From NCBI GenBank assembly GCA_964035545.1, contig CAXIUT010000024.1, positions 1-33,873 on the forward strand: 33,873 nucleotides of DNA, written 5' to 3'. This DNA is from Bugula neritina (taxonomy: Eukaryota > Bryozoa > Gymnolaemata > Cheilostomatida > Bugulidae). Position numbers and translations under genes: made by a program. Below, piece by piece: positions 10,630 through 21,615 of the stretch (position 1 is the first letter of the stretch; every line of letters begins with the position of its first letter). The notes below the pieces were generated by a model. The model was not told the origin of the DNA. It searched no databases and saw only the letters and a list, made by a program, of their open reading frames with translations.

Positions 10630-13263
10630 TCATCCATTGCTAATAACTTTTATCAATTTGGATTATCGCCATATCCCTTATACTGTCTTCCCATCTTCTG
10701 AGTGGAATTTACCGAATCCTTGGATCTTATCTTCATGAAAATCTCCTTCAAACATCTCTCCGTTTGATAATTTGATCCTTCCTCGTCCTTCTTTTGTATC
10801 TCGAGCCAGCATGCCTTCATAGTATTACCAATAATCTTATAAAAAGTCAAAATTGGTGTAATCGAAAGGTCCACTCAAAACAACAGGATTATCATTGTAA
10901 ACTTTACCCAACCCATTGAACTAATCCTGTGCCCATTGCCCCTAGTATGCCAATTTCCCACCTTAGTAAAACAACTTACCAAACCCATCCATTTTGTTGT
11001 CTTTCCATTGACCTTAATAATACCCTCCATCTTGGTAATAAAATCGACCACGGCCATTTCGCATACCTTTATTCTTGAATCCCTCATATCTACTACCAGT
11101 TTAGTATTACTCCACGACATATTACTACTCTTCAATGGGTTAGTCTGACTTGGCTGAGTGGTCAGGTGTATCCTAATCTCGGACTTCGACAATAGTTGAG
11201 TTGTATTTATGTTTTCCAGTTGGACGAGGAGGTGTGTTCTCGGTTTATCTTTATGGTTTTTGAATTGATTATGGTATTGGCTATGAGTAGGAGTTGAAGG
11301 TAGTACTGGAATATGAATAGGATGGTTATATATGATTGTTTTATTGAGTTTTTGGAGACGAGTAAGTTTGTTTTTATGGTTTTTATTCATGTTTTTATTC
11401 ATATTTTATTTTAGGTTATTCCATTTTGACCATACTTTATTCATTACTGATAAATCGGTTGTTATTATTATTTCCAAATCTATCTTATAGAGCTACTTTT
11501 TATATTTCTACAATGGGACTAACTCTTGCTTACTTTATTTCTACTACTTATTTCTATTTTTTATTTTCTTCAAAAACTGGAATACTTTCTTTGAAAGTTC
11601 CATAAACCAGACTACCTTACTTACTTCTTGGTAAACTATTAGATGTCTAGGAATGCTTCATTGGGATAGTACTTTCATTTCTAAAGGAGATCGAGTTGGG
11701 AAGACTTGGTTATGGAGAACGATTGAAAGATGGATAGTCTGTAAGTTGATGAGTTTGTGATGATTTTGGCAGTTGAGATGAGAAAGTAGGTAGATTCTGT
11801 TATTCGTGGGACATGAAATCTTTAAAGCTGACAAATTTTTGAGAGTTTTATAATGATTTATTCGAATATTGATTGCTAACTTGAGGTTGATAAGTGTTAG
11901 TGTTAACAGTAGGTGCTGGTAGTGGTCGATAGCTACTATCAATTTGAGTACTAACTTGTCCGATATTACCATATTGTCTTAATCCAGTATTTTGATTAGA
12001 TTTACTAAAATTGATAGGAATGGGTTAACTGATTTTCTTTGATGCTTATATTTTAGTTGGGATATTGATAGGATCAACTTGTTTTGGTTGAACTTGGATC
12101 ATAGAGTTTTGATTGACTGATTGTTGTTATTTTGGTGATTTATAGGGCTATATTGATGATTTATAGGGTTAAATTGATGGTTTATAAGTAGAGTAGTTCA
12201 TTGGCTGATGAGAGGAATAGTTCATTGAAGAAGGTATTTGAGTATTTTGAGAAGGTATTTGAGTATTATTTGAGGATACTGGATTATTAGATTGAGTTAT
12301 AGTTGATTGACCTGGAATTCGCATGCTTCGAACTGGTTTTTGTTGTTGATTTTGATTATTAACAGTCATATTTGTTCCATTATGTTAATTAATAACAATA
12401 TTTCCATTGTTATTGTCTTCAATATATCTCAAAAATCTTTCCTGATAATCAATATTCCACACTTTAAAGATATCATCTCTACTTCTAGGTTATTTCCTCA
12501 TCAAAATATCCAATCCTTGTCTTAGCCCTCCATCTCTTATCTACCCAATCCTTCTCCCAATCTATCCACCATTAATTTATTTCCTCCCATAAATCCTATC
12601 CTTTCCACCCTTCATCTCTAGTCCAATCGCACCTACCGTAAAAAGATTAGATAAAAATTAGTCATATACCTCAGCTTTTCCATTCTCACCATGATATACA
12701 TTTAACTTTTAAGGTGAAGGGTAACTCGACATCAAATCAGTCACACTATCACGGCTATCTTTCTATGATGATTGACCTATCCATGGATCTCTCAAATATA
12801 TCTTTTTTGATTCTCTATCGATAACCAAACTTTCAGTATTTAAATTATCATAATCTCGTTTGAATCTCTATTTGTACTATCTCAATCCACAGAGATAGGT
12901 ATACATTACTTCTTTTATCTACTGTTACTCGAATCCTTTACCTTTTCTTGCTTCTATCTACCCTTTCAAAAACCAATCATTCTTCCCTTAGAAAATAAGA
13001 TAGTAATTTTCCTAGTTAGAACATACTCCTTCTTTCTGAACCCTTTGATGAGATATCAATTTTGATATAGATTGGCATTTTGTCTGTTGATATGCAGTTA
13101 TTATTTGAGGAGTTTTTGTGTTTTACAAGATGTTGGGAGATAGTTTATGAATTGAACAAAGTTTTTTTGTGCGATAATGATAGAGATAAGGAGAACGTTA
13201 TTAGTATTCACCTTTTAGTTCTTAATATAGTTGCTAGTCTGGATTACTGAAGGTTGTTCCCAT
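10630..13263 (-). CDS. Degenerate kinase-MORN repeat fusion protein
   Basis: One uninterrupted 877-aa frame without introns. Residues about 1-330 have the layout of a protein kinase: a SIHKLSPNIL-type helix, ENYYLIFEGK hinge, FEEQEIKEVMYTYLCGL, then LVIDRESKKIYLRDPW. Near the end comes LSNLFTVGAIGLEM, like the DxFSLGxxxLE helix. The HRD and DFG motifs are eroded (FKRDYDN, DPW), so it should be a pseudokinase. A long Asn/Gln/Ser/Pro-rich linker follows. The last 200 residues hold about five MORN repeats (YYEGQWKDNKMDGFGK, FEGDFHEDKIQGFGKF), which bind membranes or organise ciliary scaffolds. Several MORN YEG glutamates are TAA/TAG. Kinase-MORN architectures are known in ciliates. Confidence 0.85.
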
Positions 13264-13332
13264 CTCTTCGTTCGAATCAATTTGATTTATATTGAATTAT
13301 CACTGAATATAACTTTTGATTAATCATATGAA

Positions 13333-14107
13333 TCAGGGGTTGGGGTTGGGGTTGGGGTTGGGGTTGGGGTTGGGGTTGGGGTTGGGTGGTTGGGGTTGGG
13401 GTTGGGGTTGGGTTCAGCTCCGATTCCTTAATCTTCTTCTGCAGTTCTTAAAGGAAATCCTTCATGAGTCAAGGCCTCAACTTACTCTTCATCTCCTGGA
13501 ATAACAGTACAAAGATAATAAATTCCTTTATCTGATAAAAAAGAATTAGCTTATTGTTATAACTTGGTCTTAATGAATTTTCTTTCACCAGTTTTATCTA
13601 CTAACTCGATATAGACTTCATCTTTAACTACTTTTTGTTTTAGTTCTTTGATAATTGTATGAGTACCTTATAACTTGACTTTTAAGGCTTATATTTTAGT
13701 GCGTTTATCTGAGTATTTAGTGATAGCATTTTTTGAGAATTAGATAGCTTTTTAGAGATCGAGTTTTTCCTGTTAAAGTGGTGAGGCAGGTGGCGCATCT
13801 TTACCTCCTTTCTTAGCACCTTTTTTATCATCTTTCTACATAGTATAACTTTTACCTTCTTATCACCTCCTTGAGCTTATTACTACTCCTTCAATTTTTC
13901 ATTAACTCCTTACAACTTTTTTTCATTAACTTATATTTTAGCTTGATGATTTTAGCTTTCTTTAAAAAAAAGAGCATCTTTGGCAATATAAGTATCGAAT
14001 AGTTAGCGATAGCAAGCCTACCAAATACAATCAAAGAGTGCAGATGCGAGACAGTCAATAGTAAATATCTTTCTAGAGCGATAGCCGAAGTTGATCATGA
14101 TGAACAT
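13333..14107 (-). CDS. Probable ciliary protein ending in a telomere-like repeat
   Basis: N-terminus MINFGYRSRKIFTIDCL, a Cys/hydrophobic start followed by a Lys/Glu coiled coil (EVNEKKLEGVNEKLKEEEE), a Lys/Gly-rich linker, then a small globular part (YIELVDKTGERKFIKTKL, LSDKGIYYLCTVIPGDEEEV). A 20-nt intron at 13836-13855 joins the two exons. The exact family is not recognised; a flagellar role is a guess. The 3' end enters the GGGGTT tract, which on this strand encodes Pro-Asn repeats. In the repeat's first register the frame would stop at TGA 13333-13335. A 2-nt irregularity in the tract shifts the given sequence to Pro-Thr and on to a TGA at 13056, overlapping the next gene. Confidence 0.65.
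13336..13414. repeat. Interstitial telomeric repeat (GGGGTT)n
   Basis: On the + strand: eight perfect GGGGTT units, one irregular GGGTGGTT, three more units and a partial one, 79 bp in all. It is the same sequence and orientation as the right-hand telomere but lies 13.3 kb from the left end with unique sequence on both sides. It overlaps the 3' coding end of the gene at 13333-14107. No CCCCAA tract follows it, so it is not a head-to-head telomere fusion. Confidence 0.97.
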
Positions 14108-14177
14108 CAGTTTCAATTATTTACTTTTGAATTATAATTATCTTTATTTACTTTATGATAAGGTGATCAATGAATTA

Positions 14178-14818
14178 TCAGCAACAGCCTGATTTCTTGT
14201 TTTCTTCTGGTCTTTTCAAAGAAGTACTTGGTCCACTACGTTTCTCTTTGCCTGCATTAGTTGCACCAGGTCGACTTTGCACCTTTGATTTGATTTCTGT
14301 AGATAAAGTAGTAAAGGCTTTTTCGACATTGACTGCATCTTTAGCTGAAGTTTCCAAAAATTTGATTCCTAAACTATCAGCTAAAGTTTTTCCTTCTTAT
14401 GTTTTCACTTGTCTGTTAGCCTCCAAATCGCTTTTGTTTCCTACTAACAACTTAACCACATTCTAGTTGCCATACTTATCAACTTCTGCTAGCCAGTTCT
14501 CGATATCTTTGAATGATTGTCGATCAGTGATATCATAAACAAGAATAATTCCATGTGCGCCTTTGTAGTATGAAGCTGTAATAGTTTTAAATCTTTCTTG
14601 GCCGGCAGTATCCCAGATTTGTAATTTAACTGTGCTACCAGCTGACTCGAAGGTTCTGATTTTGAAGTCAACGCCGATCGTTGGCAAGAAACTCAGTTAT
14701 TAAGAAGTTACCTCTAGCTGAAGATGTTGTCAGAGAAACGGAGAAGGAGTGAGGATTTACCAACTGAGGAATTACCAATCAGGAGCAATTTGAAGAGATA
14801 GTCATAATCTTGGTTCAT
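14178..14818 (-). CDS. Rab1-like small GTPase
   Basis: Complete 206-aa Rab of the Rab1 (ER-to-Golgi) type. Motifs: P-loop [11 protein letters not shown], effector loop [11 protein letters not shown], switch [31 protein letters not shown] and a C-terminal SGCC prenylation motif. A 20-nt intron at 14692-14711 lies just before the effector loop; removal gives [13 protein letters not shown], where the E of SES (TAG) is conserved in Rab1. The E of YGNENV is also TAG. All catalytic residues are intact. It is divergent from the PDI gene, sharing a 214-bp promoter region. Confidence 0.95.
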
Positions 14819-15032
14819 TTTTGTTTGTATTTTTTTGAATTATAAGAATTTGTACGTGGATTTTAATGAAAAGATGATAGAAATAGTAAGAAATATTATA
14901 TTTTTTTGAGGAGTATTTAATTTCAATTATGATTGTTAAAAATATTAGGCAACCACCTCTTAATCATTCTCAGTAATAAACTAACTGTTGAAAAATCGTC
15001 AAAATATATTTATTACGTGTAAATTAAAAGAT
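14819..15032. promoter_or_regulatory. Divergent promoter region, Rab1 / PDI
   Basis: AT-rich 214-bp gap between two genes transcribed away from each other, both with well-supported starts. It must hold both promoters. I see no recognisable element in it, only poly-A/T tracts. Confidence 0.5.
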
Positions 15033-17194
15033 ATGGTTAGACTTTCTTTGTTCTTCTTGATATTCTCTTTAGCAATTCTCAGTAATTGTTAGATAAATGT
15101 CCTTGATGATAGCAACTATACCTCATTTATTGAGGAAAATTCCTTCGTTTTTACTATGTTTATGTAACCTTACTGTGGACATTGCAAGAACATGGCACCT
15201 GCTTTCAATCAACTCGTTAATAATTCATAGGGAAAATAATATAAAATAGCTAGAGTTGATGGTACTGCCAGTCCTAAAACTACTAAGCTACTCAATATTA
15301 TGATTTATCCAATGCTGAAGTTGTCAATATATGGAAATCATTTTGATTATACTGGAGCAAGGACTGCTGAAGGCATGCAATAATTTATCGAATAGACTCT
15401 GAAATCAAAGTTAGTGGAAATAACTGAAGATCATCTAAAAGAGATAATAGGATCAAATGATTTTGTTGTATTTAAAGGAGCAAGTGATTAACAAATATAA
15501 CGTTTGAGATTTATACAAAGCAAAGGAGGAATGCAATATTATGCCACTAAAGAGGGATAATTCAAAGTAGTTCTATATAAAAAAGATGGAACTATGGTTC
15601 AGTACAATGGATAAATCATTTTGAAGTAAATATCTATGTGGGCATTCCAACAGACGACATCAGTGTTGATAGCTTTATCAAGTGAAGATGTGATGGCTTT
15701 TGTGTTTTAGAACTAAAAGAAAGTAGGTACATTTATACTTCTTAAAAATGCTGATTGTACTGATGCTATGACTGACAGTTTGATAGCTTTTTGTTAGGCA
15801 CATACTGATGATTTCAACTGTGCATATGCTGATTAAAGTCATTAAATACATAAGGGCATTAGTGGATTTATGAGATTAGCAGATAATAGCAAAAGCGTTG
15901 TTGCATATTTTGACTATGAAGTAAAAAATGGATGGAAATTACCATAAAAAACAGCTGTAACAAGTATTAATAATCTTATTTAGAATAATCACTTGAAGAA
16001 TTCTTCAAAAGTATCAAGTAGGGGACAGCTGAACAGTTCCACAGTGCATAATAACGCAAGAAGTCAAGCTAGAAGTAGAAAAAGATAAAATATGACTATG
16101 TAATGAACCTAGATCCTGACAACTTCAATACCACTCTTAAAGAGAACAAATATGTTTTTGTTTAGTATTATTCTTCTACAAGCAAACAATGTGTCTAATT
16201 TGAACATAAATATGATGAGTTAGCTTTTGATTTGAAGGGAACACAATCTGAATATTTGATAGCTGGTTTGGATATCAAAGAGCATAGCTAGATGAACTAT
16301 GGACCAGAAGTGAGAGGACTACCAACTTTTAGATTCCATGTTGAGGGGAATACTATCGAATACAAAGGATAGAGAGATGGTAAGTTGATGAAAGAATGGA
16401 TGGATAAAGTTGTTAGTAGTCAGTTGCCTATTTTAAAGAGCAAATAATAAATAATGAATAATAGTGTGGTTATTTATGGAATAAGCGATAAATGTGATCT
16501 AAATTTACTGCCATTCAAATTCAATCAATACCCTATCTTCAGAATGTAGGGATAGTCTTCTTTCAAAATAGAACTACATACAAATAAACCAGCAAAATAC
16601 TAATAATAAGATAGATCTCTATAAAAAGTAACATAATGGCTTCTATAGCGAACAGAAGAAATAGTAGTTGATTTGGTTGCTCCTCAACCCAGCCATAAAC
16701 TTGAAGTAGCTATGTAGAAATTTATACCAATGTTGGTTATTATCAATCGTGATAACTCATCGCAGGTTGATTCGACACTGAAGTTGATGTAGAAGTTTTG
16801 TGAAGGCAGAAAGGAGTTTATTTGTTGTTTTGCTAATAAAGGATAAGGAGAGTATGATGGATTCAATGATTGGGTTGGAGATAGAAGTCCTAATAGCAGG
16901 TTAATCTATGTGCAAGCTGATGTGTTTGATAAATTTTTATATGATGAAAAGCTAGAAGAATTGGATGAGAGTAAATTAGAGCAATGGATTGGAGATATTC
17001 ATGCTAAGAAAATAAAAGCTCATGGTAAAAATGTTCAAGAGTTCCACTAGCTAAACTAGACTTCTTAAGCATCAAAGGAACCAGTTTAAACATAAGCTGA
17101 ACCATAAGTTAATTAGAAAGCATAAGAAAAGATTGAAGCTTCAGAAACAAGCGAATCTGCCACAAAAGTTGACTAGAAACCAGATGAATTATGA
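15033..17194 (+). CDS. Protein disulfide isomerase with KPDEL ER signal
   Basis: ER thiol-disulfide isomerase of 713 aa, longer than classical PDIs. A signal peptide (residues 1-19) precedes a thioredoxin domain with active site EPYCGHCK at about 45-52. Middle domains lack active sites. A later thioredoxin-like domain reads YVFVEYYSSTSKQC, where the usual CGHC is lost. The C-terminus is acidic and ends KPDEL, an ER retrieval signal. One 20-nt intron at 15964-15983 restores the frame exactly. The E of VEYY is TAG at 16163-16165, equivalent to the invariant VEFYAPWC glutamate. It may partner the Erv1-like oxidase further along functionally, not genetically. Confidence 0.93.
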
Positions 17195-17227
17195 TGATCT
17201 AACTTATAATCATTTTTTAAAACTGAC

Positions 17228-18450
17228 ATGAATAGTGATTAATAGTACTACCATTAGAGCGATTCTGGTTCTAATAAGTAGCATTAGCCCAATCCCTATG
17301 ATTAATCCTAAGGTAGTCGTTAGTCATAATCCAACCGTTCAAAAATTTCAGCTTCTTCTTCATGTATTGACTATAATATCAAGAATTCTAAGACCAAGAA
17401 TTGCAAATCAGACGATGGCAATGGGCTTATCCTATCATCTAGGGAGTTAGTCCTTGTCCAAGAGGAGGTCATTCAGCTACTCTTTCAGGCGCATCGATCA
17501 TTATTTTCGGAGGACATTACTATACAGGTAAAACCTAAGGATATGCATATCTCAACGACACTTATATCCTTGATGTCAATGCTAATAAATTTACAAAACC
17601 GAAGATATCTGGTACTCCTCCTGCTCCAAGATATGCTCATTCATCAGTATTAGCAGGCTCAAAGATAATTATTTTCGGAGGAAGAGGCGCTAAAGGTAAA
17701 ATCTTTAGAGATTTGCATGCACTAGATCCAGTGACTATGACTTGGTTACAGGGTCCTGAAGGTATTGGATCACCAAGTGCAAGATATGGACATACTGCTG
17801 TTTTGGTTAACTAGACAAAGATATTTATTTTTGGTGGAACAAATGGAAAAGAATATTTCAATGATTTGTTTGTTTTGGATTTGTAGGTGATGGCCTGGAC
17901 ACAACCTAAATGTTAGGGTCCAATTCCAACCAGAAGACAAGGACATACAGCACTACAAGTTGGAACAAATATGATCGTCCAGGGAGGATTCTGTTTTGAC
18001 TAAGAAAGTCAGAAATCAGGTGAATTTAGACAAGGCACTCAACTACAAAATTGCTATCTCAATGATATCCGTATTCTTGATACAGAAAAATACGAATGGG
18101 CGAGAGTTAGGGTTTCAGGTAGTCCACCATTGCCGCGATATGGTCATAGCGCTAACATATCAGGTCCCGATATTATCTTCTTTGGAGGTTGGAGTATCAA
18201 TTCTGGAGCAAGAGGGGAGCAAAACTTTATTCCGCCTCCAGATATCGACTACTTCATTGTTCTTAATACTGATAATTAACTGATCTGGGAGAAAGGCAAG
18301 TTTTAAGGGCAACCACCTCTGAGTAGATATGGACATACTGCTACATCAATTGGTCCTCATATTTTGATTTTTGGAGGTTGGGAGTTCAACAGGGCCACTA
18401 ACTAGGTGGTAGTTTTGAGAGATATGAACGCTACTGGCAAAAAGAAATGA
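17228..18450 (+). CDS. Kelch-repeat protein
   Basis: Protein of 400 aa: an acidic/Ser-rich N-terminal 60 residues, then six kelch blades of the galactose-oxidase-like form. Each has the R-x-GHS/GHT, FGG and aromatic signature, for example CPRGGHSATLSGASIIIFGG, RYAHSSVLAGSKIIIFGGRG and LSRYGHTATSIGPHILIFGG. A 20-nt intron at 17364-17383 (GTATTGACTATAATATCAAG) contains an in-frame TGA and must be spliced. Probably a protein-interaction propeller; no BTB or enzyme domain is attached. Begins 33 bp after the PDI stop. Confidence 0.92.
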
Positions 18451-18508
18451 TAGTTCTGTTTGTTTGTAGAAATATAAATAAATATTTTAAGATAAGAAAC
18501 ATATTTCA

Positions 18509-20744
18509 TCATAATTTCATTACTTCTAGCTCTCTAATTATTTACTTGAAAGAAGGACGTTTAATCTGGATCACTATCCCAACATTTCTTCATCAACTTT
18601 GCATATCCTTCTGGACATTTAGGTGGTATAGTTGGTCTAAGGTCCATCTTAAGCACATCTTCAGAGACCTTTGTTCCAGTGATATTTCTGTATGGAGGCT
18701 ATCTTGATGCTATTTCCCATAAAATAATAGAATAACTGAAAACATCTGCTTTTTATGTATAAGGTTTGCAACCGATAACTTCTGGAGCCATCCATTGATA
18801 AGTTCCTATTTTATTAGTCATATATTCTTCTAGAGTCTTAGTCCATCCGAAATCTCCTATTTTTATTCTAAGATCTCTATCCAGAAAGATATTTAAACTC
18901 TTTAGATCTCTATGCAAAATCGGAGGCGAACACAAATGCAAATACAACACCCCTTGTGCAATCTAGATAGCAAAACGACGTCGATCTTACCAATTGATAC
19001 TATTTTACTTCTTCTGCAAATAAGACCATAGACTACCTCTGCTACAATACTCAAGTACTAGACTATAGTGAGGACTAGAGGTAACTGCACCTAGAAACAT
19101 AACGATATGAGGGTGTCTGACTGCCTACATCGCATGGCATTCACTCAAGAAGTCACGAAGCGAGACATCACCATTTTATATTTTGAATTTCTTGACAACT
19201 ACAAGAATCTATCTCCATTTTGCTCGATAAATAACTCCATAGCCTCCTTAGTTGATCCCAGATTAGATCTATAGTTATTTCCATGCGATCTATGTGTTGG
19301 AATTGAATTTTCTGTATTATGTTATTCCTGATATTTAGAATTTTGAGATAGTTTGAACTTATTTAGATTATTTACGGGTTGTTTGGGTTTTCTAGATCAA
19401 AGTCAAGTTCATAGCTTTGAGAAGTTGATAATCTTGGAGTAGTTTCTTGTGTTATTGGAGTTGGATTGTTTCATTTGGGTTTTATTGGTGTTGAGATTGT
19501 GATTTGAACAGATTTGTGACATTTGATCTTTTTGATAGAAGTAGAGTAAAATAACTTGATGCTATTATTTTCTATTTTGGTTATAATTTAAATCCTAGTG
19601 GAGTAATAGACATCAATTGTTGGATATTTCCTGGTATAATTTGTCCATATTTATTCGATCCCCAAGCAACCACTTATGAAGTCTAAACATTCACCATAAA
19701 AACAGTATTACGACCAACAACGATACTCCTCGCAAATGGACAATTAGGCACAGACATAAACTTACTCTGAAAAGGCACTTTATGTTGTTAAACTCCTAAC
19801 TGATTATTGATATTAGCTCCAAAAGCCAATATCTCACCTTTAGTTGTCAATTTGAAGGCGCATTAGTCAGCTACTTTCAAATCTTGGCATTTAGTCATTT
19901 TATCTTCTTATATTTTTTTGGGATAATTGATAATTATTTGTCCAAATACTCCCCAGAGATATCCTTGACCTTGATTGTCAATTAGACTTGCTCCTGATAG
20001 ACCAGCATGTATTTTATTGATTTTCTAATTGAATTATATAACCTTGAAATATGTTTTTTACATTTGCTATTCGATAGATTGTCCATTATTCGTTCCAATT
20101 TGCCCACAAATAAAAAACCTACCTCTATTCGACAGCGCAAGTGTAAACAATGCTCCACATTGGATGTCAGTTATGTGTTATTATTGTAGCAGAAGGAAAG
20201 AGTGTTCGGTTCCTTCTTACATCTTTACTTGTAGGTCGAATTCTATGTTAGAAATGATGGACTTTAGAGGATCTAAACGGTTGGATGTTTGGGGTGTTTT
20301 GTTGGATGTGATGATTTTGGATTTGATTGGCCATTTGGTAGCAAGTTTTGGATTAGTGTTGGGGTGGGTGTGTTCTAGAAGTGATGGAGACCGAGTTGTC
20401 CTTTTATGTTTAGACCCATACTGAACACTTCATGTTTATCTGTCTGTATATATTTGTACCATTGATAAAGAAAGAATGTTATGATCCACAATGAAAACTT
20501 CGAACACTACACATCTCAAGCACATTGACAACTTATCCATAAAATAACTATTATTTTAATCCTAGCTGACCGAACCGATTCGATCCTAATCCGTAATTTT
20601 GTCTACCATCTTCATTTCATCATAATTACTGGTAGTAAAAAGCATATGATTTTATCCAACTGCAGCGTGAGTGACTTTATTTTTGACAACTTTTCCATTT
20701 TATTGATATCCTTTTCCCCAGACGTGAAGGGTAAGTTAGTCCAT
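18509..20744 (-). CDS. RCC1-repeat / TKL kinase fusion
   Basis: N-terminal about 400 residues form an RCC1-type propeller (VGENHMLFTTNGRQNYGLGS, EVFSMGLNIKGQLGL, VVAWGSNKYGQI, IIASSYFTLLLS). A linker leads to a complete tyrosine-kinase-like domain: INEGGYGVIYRAKW, VVVKKF, HRDLKSLNIF, GDFG, MAPEV, EKADVFSYSIILWE and CWDSDPDERPSF. Four introns: 20610-20629, 20440-20459, 20262-20278 and 20025-20042. One extra base in an AAA run at about 18560 breaks the frame between DPDE and RPSF; allowing for it gives 719 aa, ending at TGA 18509-18511. Order is RCC1 then kinase, the reverse of NEK8/9. The linker frame runs continuously from propeller to kinase, so the fusion is not an artefact of joining. Confidence 0.88.
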
Positions 20745-20786
20745 AATTCAAACAGTAAATCAAAAATGATAAATTATAAAAAAATA

Positions 20787-21489
20787 TCAGCAGCAAGGTT
20801 TGCACATACCACTTTAATTTTATCTAGACTTCTACTTCTATAAACTTATTGAATTACCAGGATATTTCTCACTACTTAGTGATTCTTATCCATGTTTCTC
20901 CCTCCAATCATAAATATCTATATTATTTATTATGTTACTTTGGATGAACTCGTTAAAAGTCTAACGAACGTTATGACCTGTCTTAGCACTAGTTTATTTG
21001 AATGTTAAATTGTACTATACGCAGAAGTCAACGATTTATTTTTATGTGACAGCTCGTTTCTTCTGTCCTGAATCGATTAGATCGCATTTGTTTGCTATTA
21101 TTATTTTGGGCATTTTGTCTTTTATTTGCTATCTTATCTGATCTAGCCATCCCTTCAGATCTTAGAATGATTTCCTCTAGGTGATGTCGAACATTATTAT
21201 CGCGCCGTGACTTTTACGGTAATATGATCGAGTAATAGACATGTACTGTTATGCGCCAGCTAAGTATAACTAGTAATACAGGTGTCCCAGATGTTGACGC
21301 GGATGTTATGTTGGCCAACGTTGAGGTTTACAGGTGCATATTCGACTCCAATAGTAGGAGTGAGGGATTTTTAGGATTGAGGGCGGTTGATGATGAAGTT
21401 AAGAAATGAGGTTTTGCCCACTTTGCAGTTGCCAATTAGAATGACTTGATTGAAAGATGGGTACCTCTGTAGATAAGGGGAGTTGTCAT
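20787..21489 (-). CDS. Divergent Rab-like GTPase
   Basis: A 220-aa Ras-superfamily GTPase. P-loop GNCKVGKTSFL, TIGVEY effector strand, WDTSGAEQYMSITRSYYR switch II, FDIT, ANKCD, TSAK and a C-terminal CKPCC prenylation end. Two 20-nt introns (21445-21464 and 21260-21279) are essential; the first supplies the only in-frame ATG start, M-TTPLIYR, joined to VILIGN. Switch II has SGAE instead of AGQE: the catalytic glutamine is alanine, so intrinsic GTP hydrolysis should be weak. Sub-family not assigned. Begins 127 bp downstream of the coiled-coil gene's stop and ends 42 bp from the RCC1-kinase start. Confidence 0.9.
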
Positions 21490-21615
21490 GTTTAAATTAA
21501 TCAACGGATGAGAATATTATCAACTCTTAGATTATATTTAAACCAAAATGAAAACAATAGTCTTAGATTTAATAGATGATTAAGGATATATTTTAATAAT
21601 AATACTAGTAAAATA

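Noticed and set aside
13336-13414. Fusion of two chromosomes at their telomeres
   Set aside because: A fusion should leave GGGGTT followed by CCCCAA. Only GGGGTT is present, followed directly by coding sequence of a gene on the right side.
13316-13504. Gly-Leu / Gly-Trp repeat protein on the + strand
   Set aside because: It is just the translation of the GGGGTT tract on the non-coding strand, with no conserved flanks.
1804-18563. Programmed +1 frameshifting at TAA codons, as in Euplotes
   Set aside because: Two early lesions (SAXO near 1810 and the TKL kinase at 18560) lie close to TAA, but both, and all later ones, are better explained by one-base length errors in homopolymers. No shared slippery motif was found.
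19380-19610. A Ser/Thr-rich linker frame with an in-frame TGA between RCC1 and kinase
   Set aside because: Another frame is open right through from the RCC1 repeats to the kinase glycine loop, so the first was a shadow.
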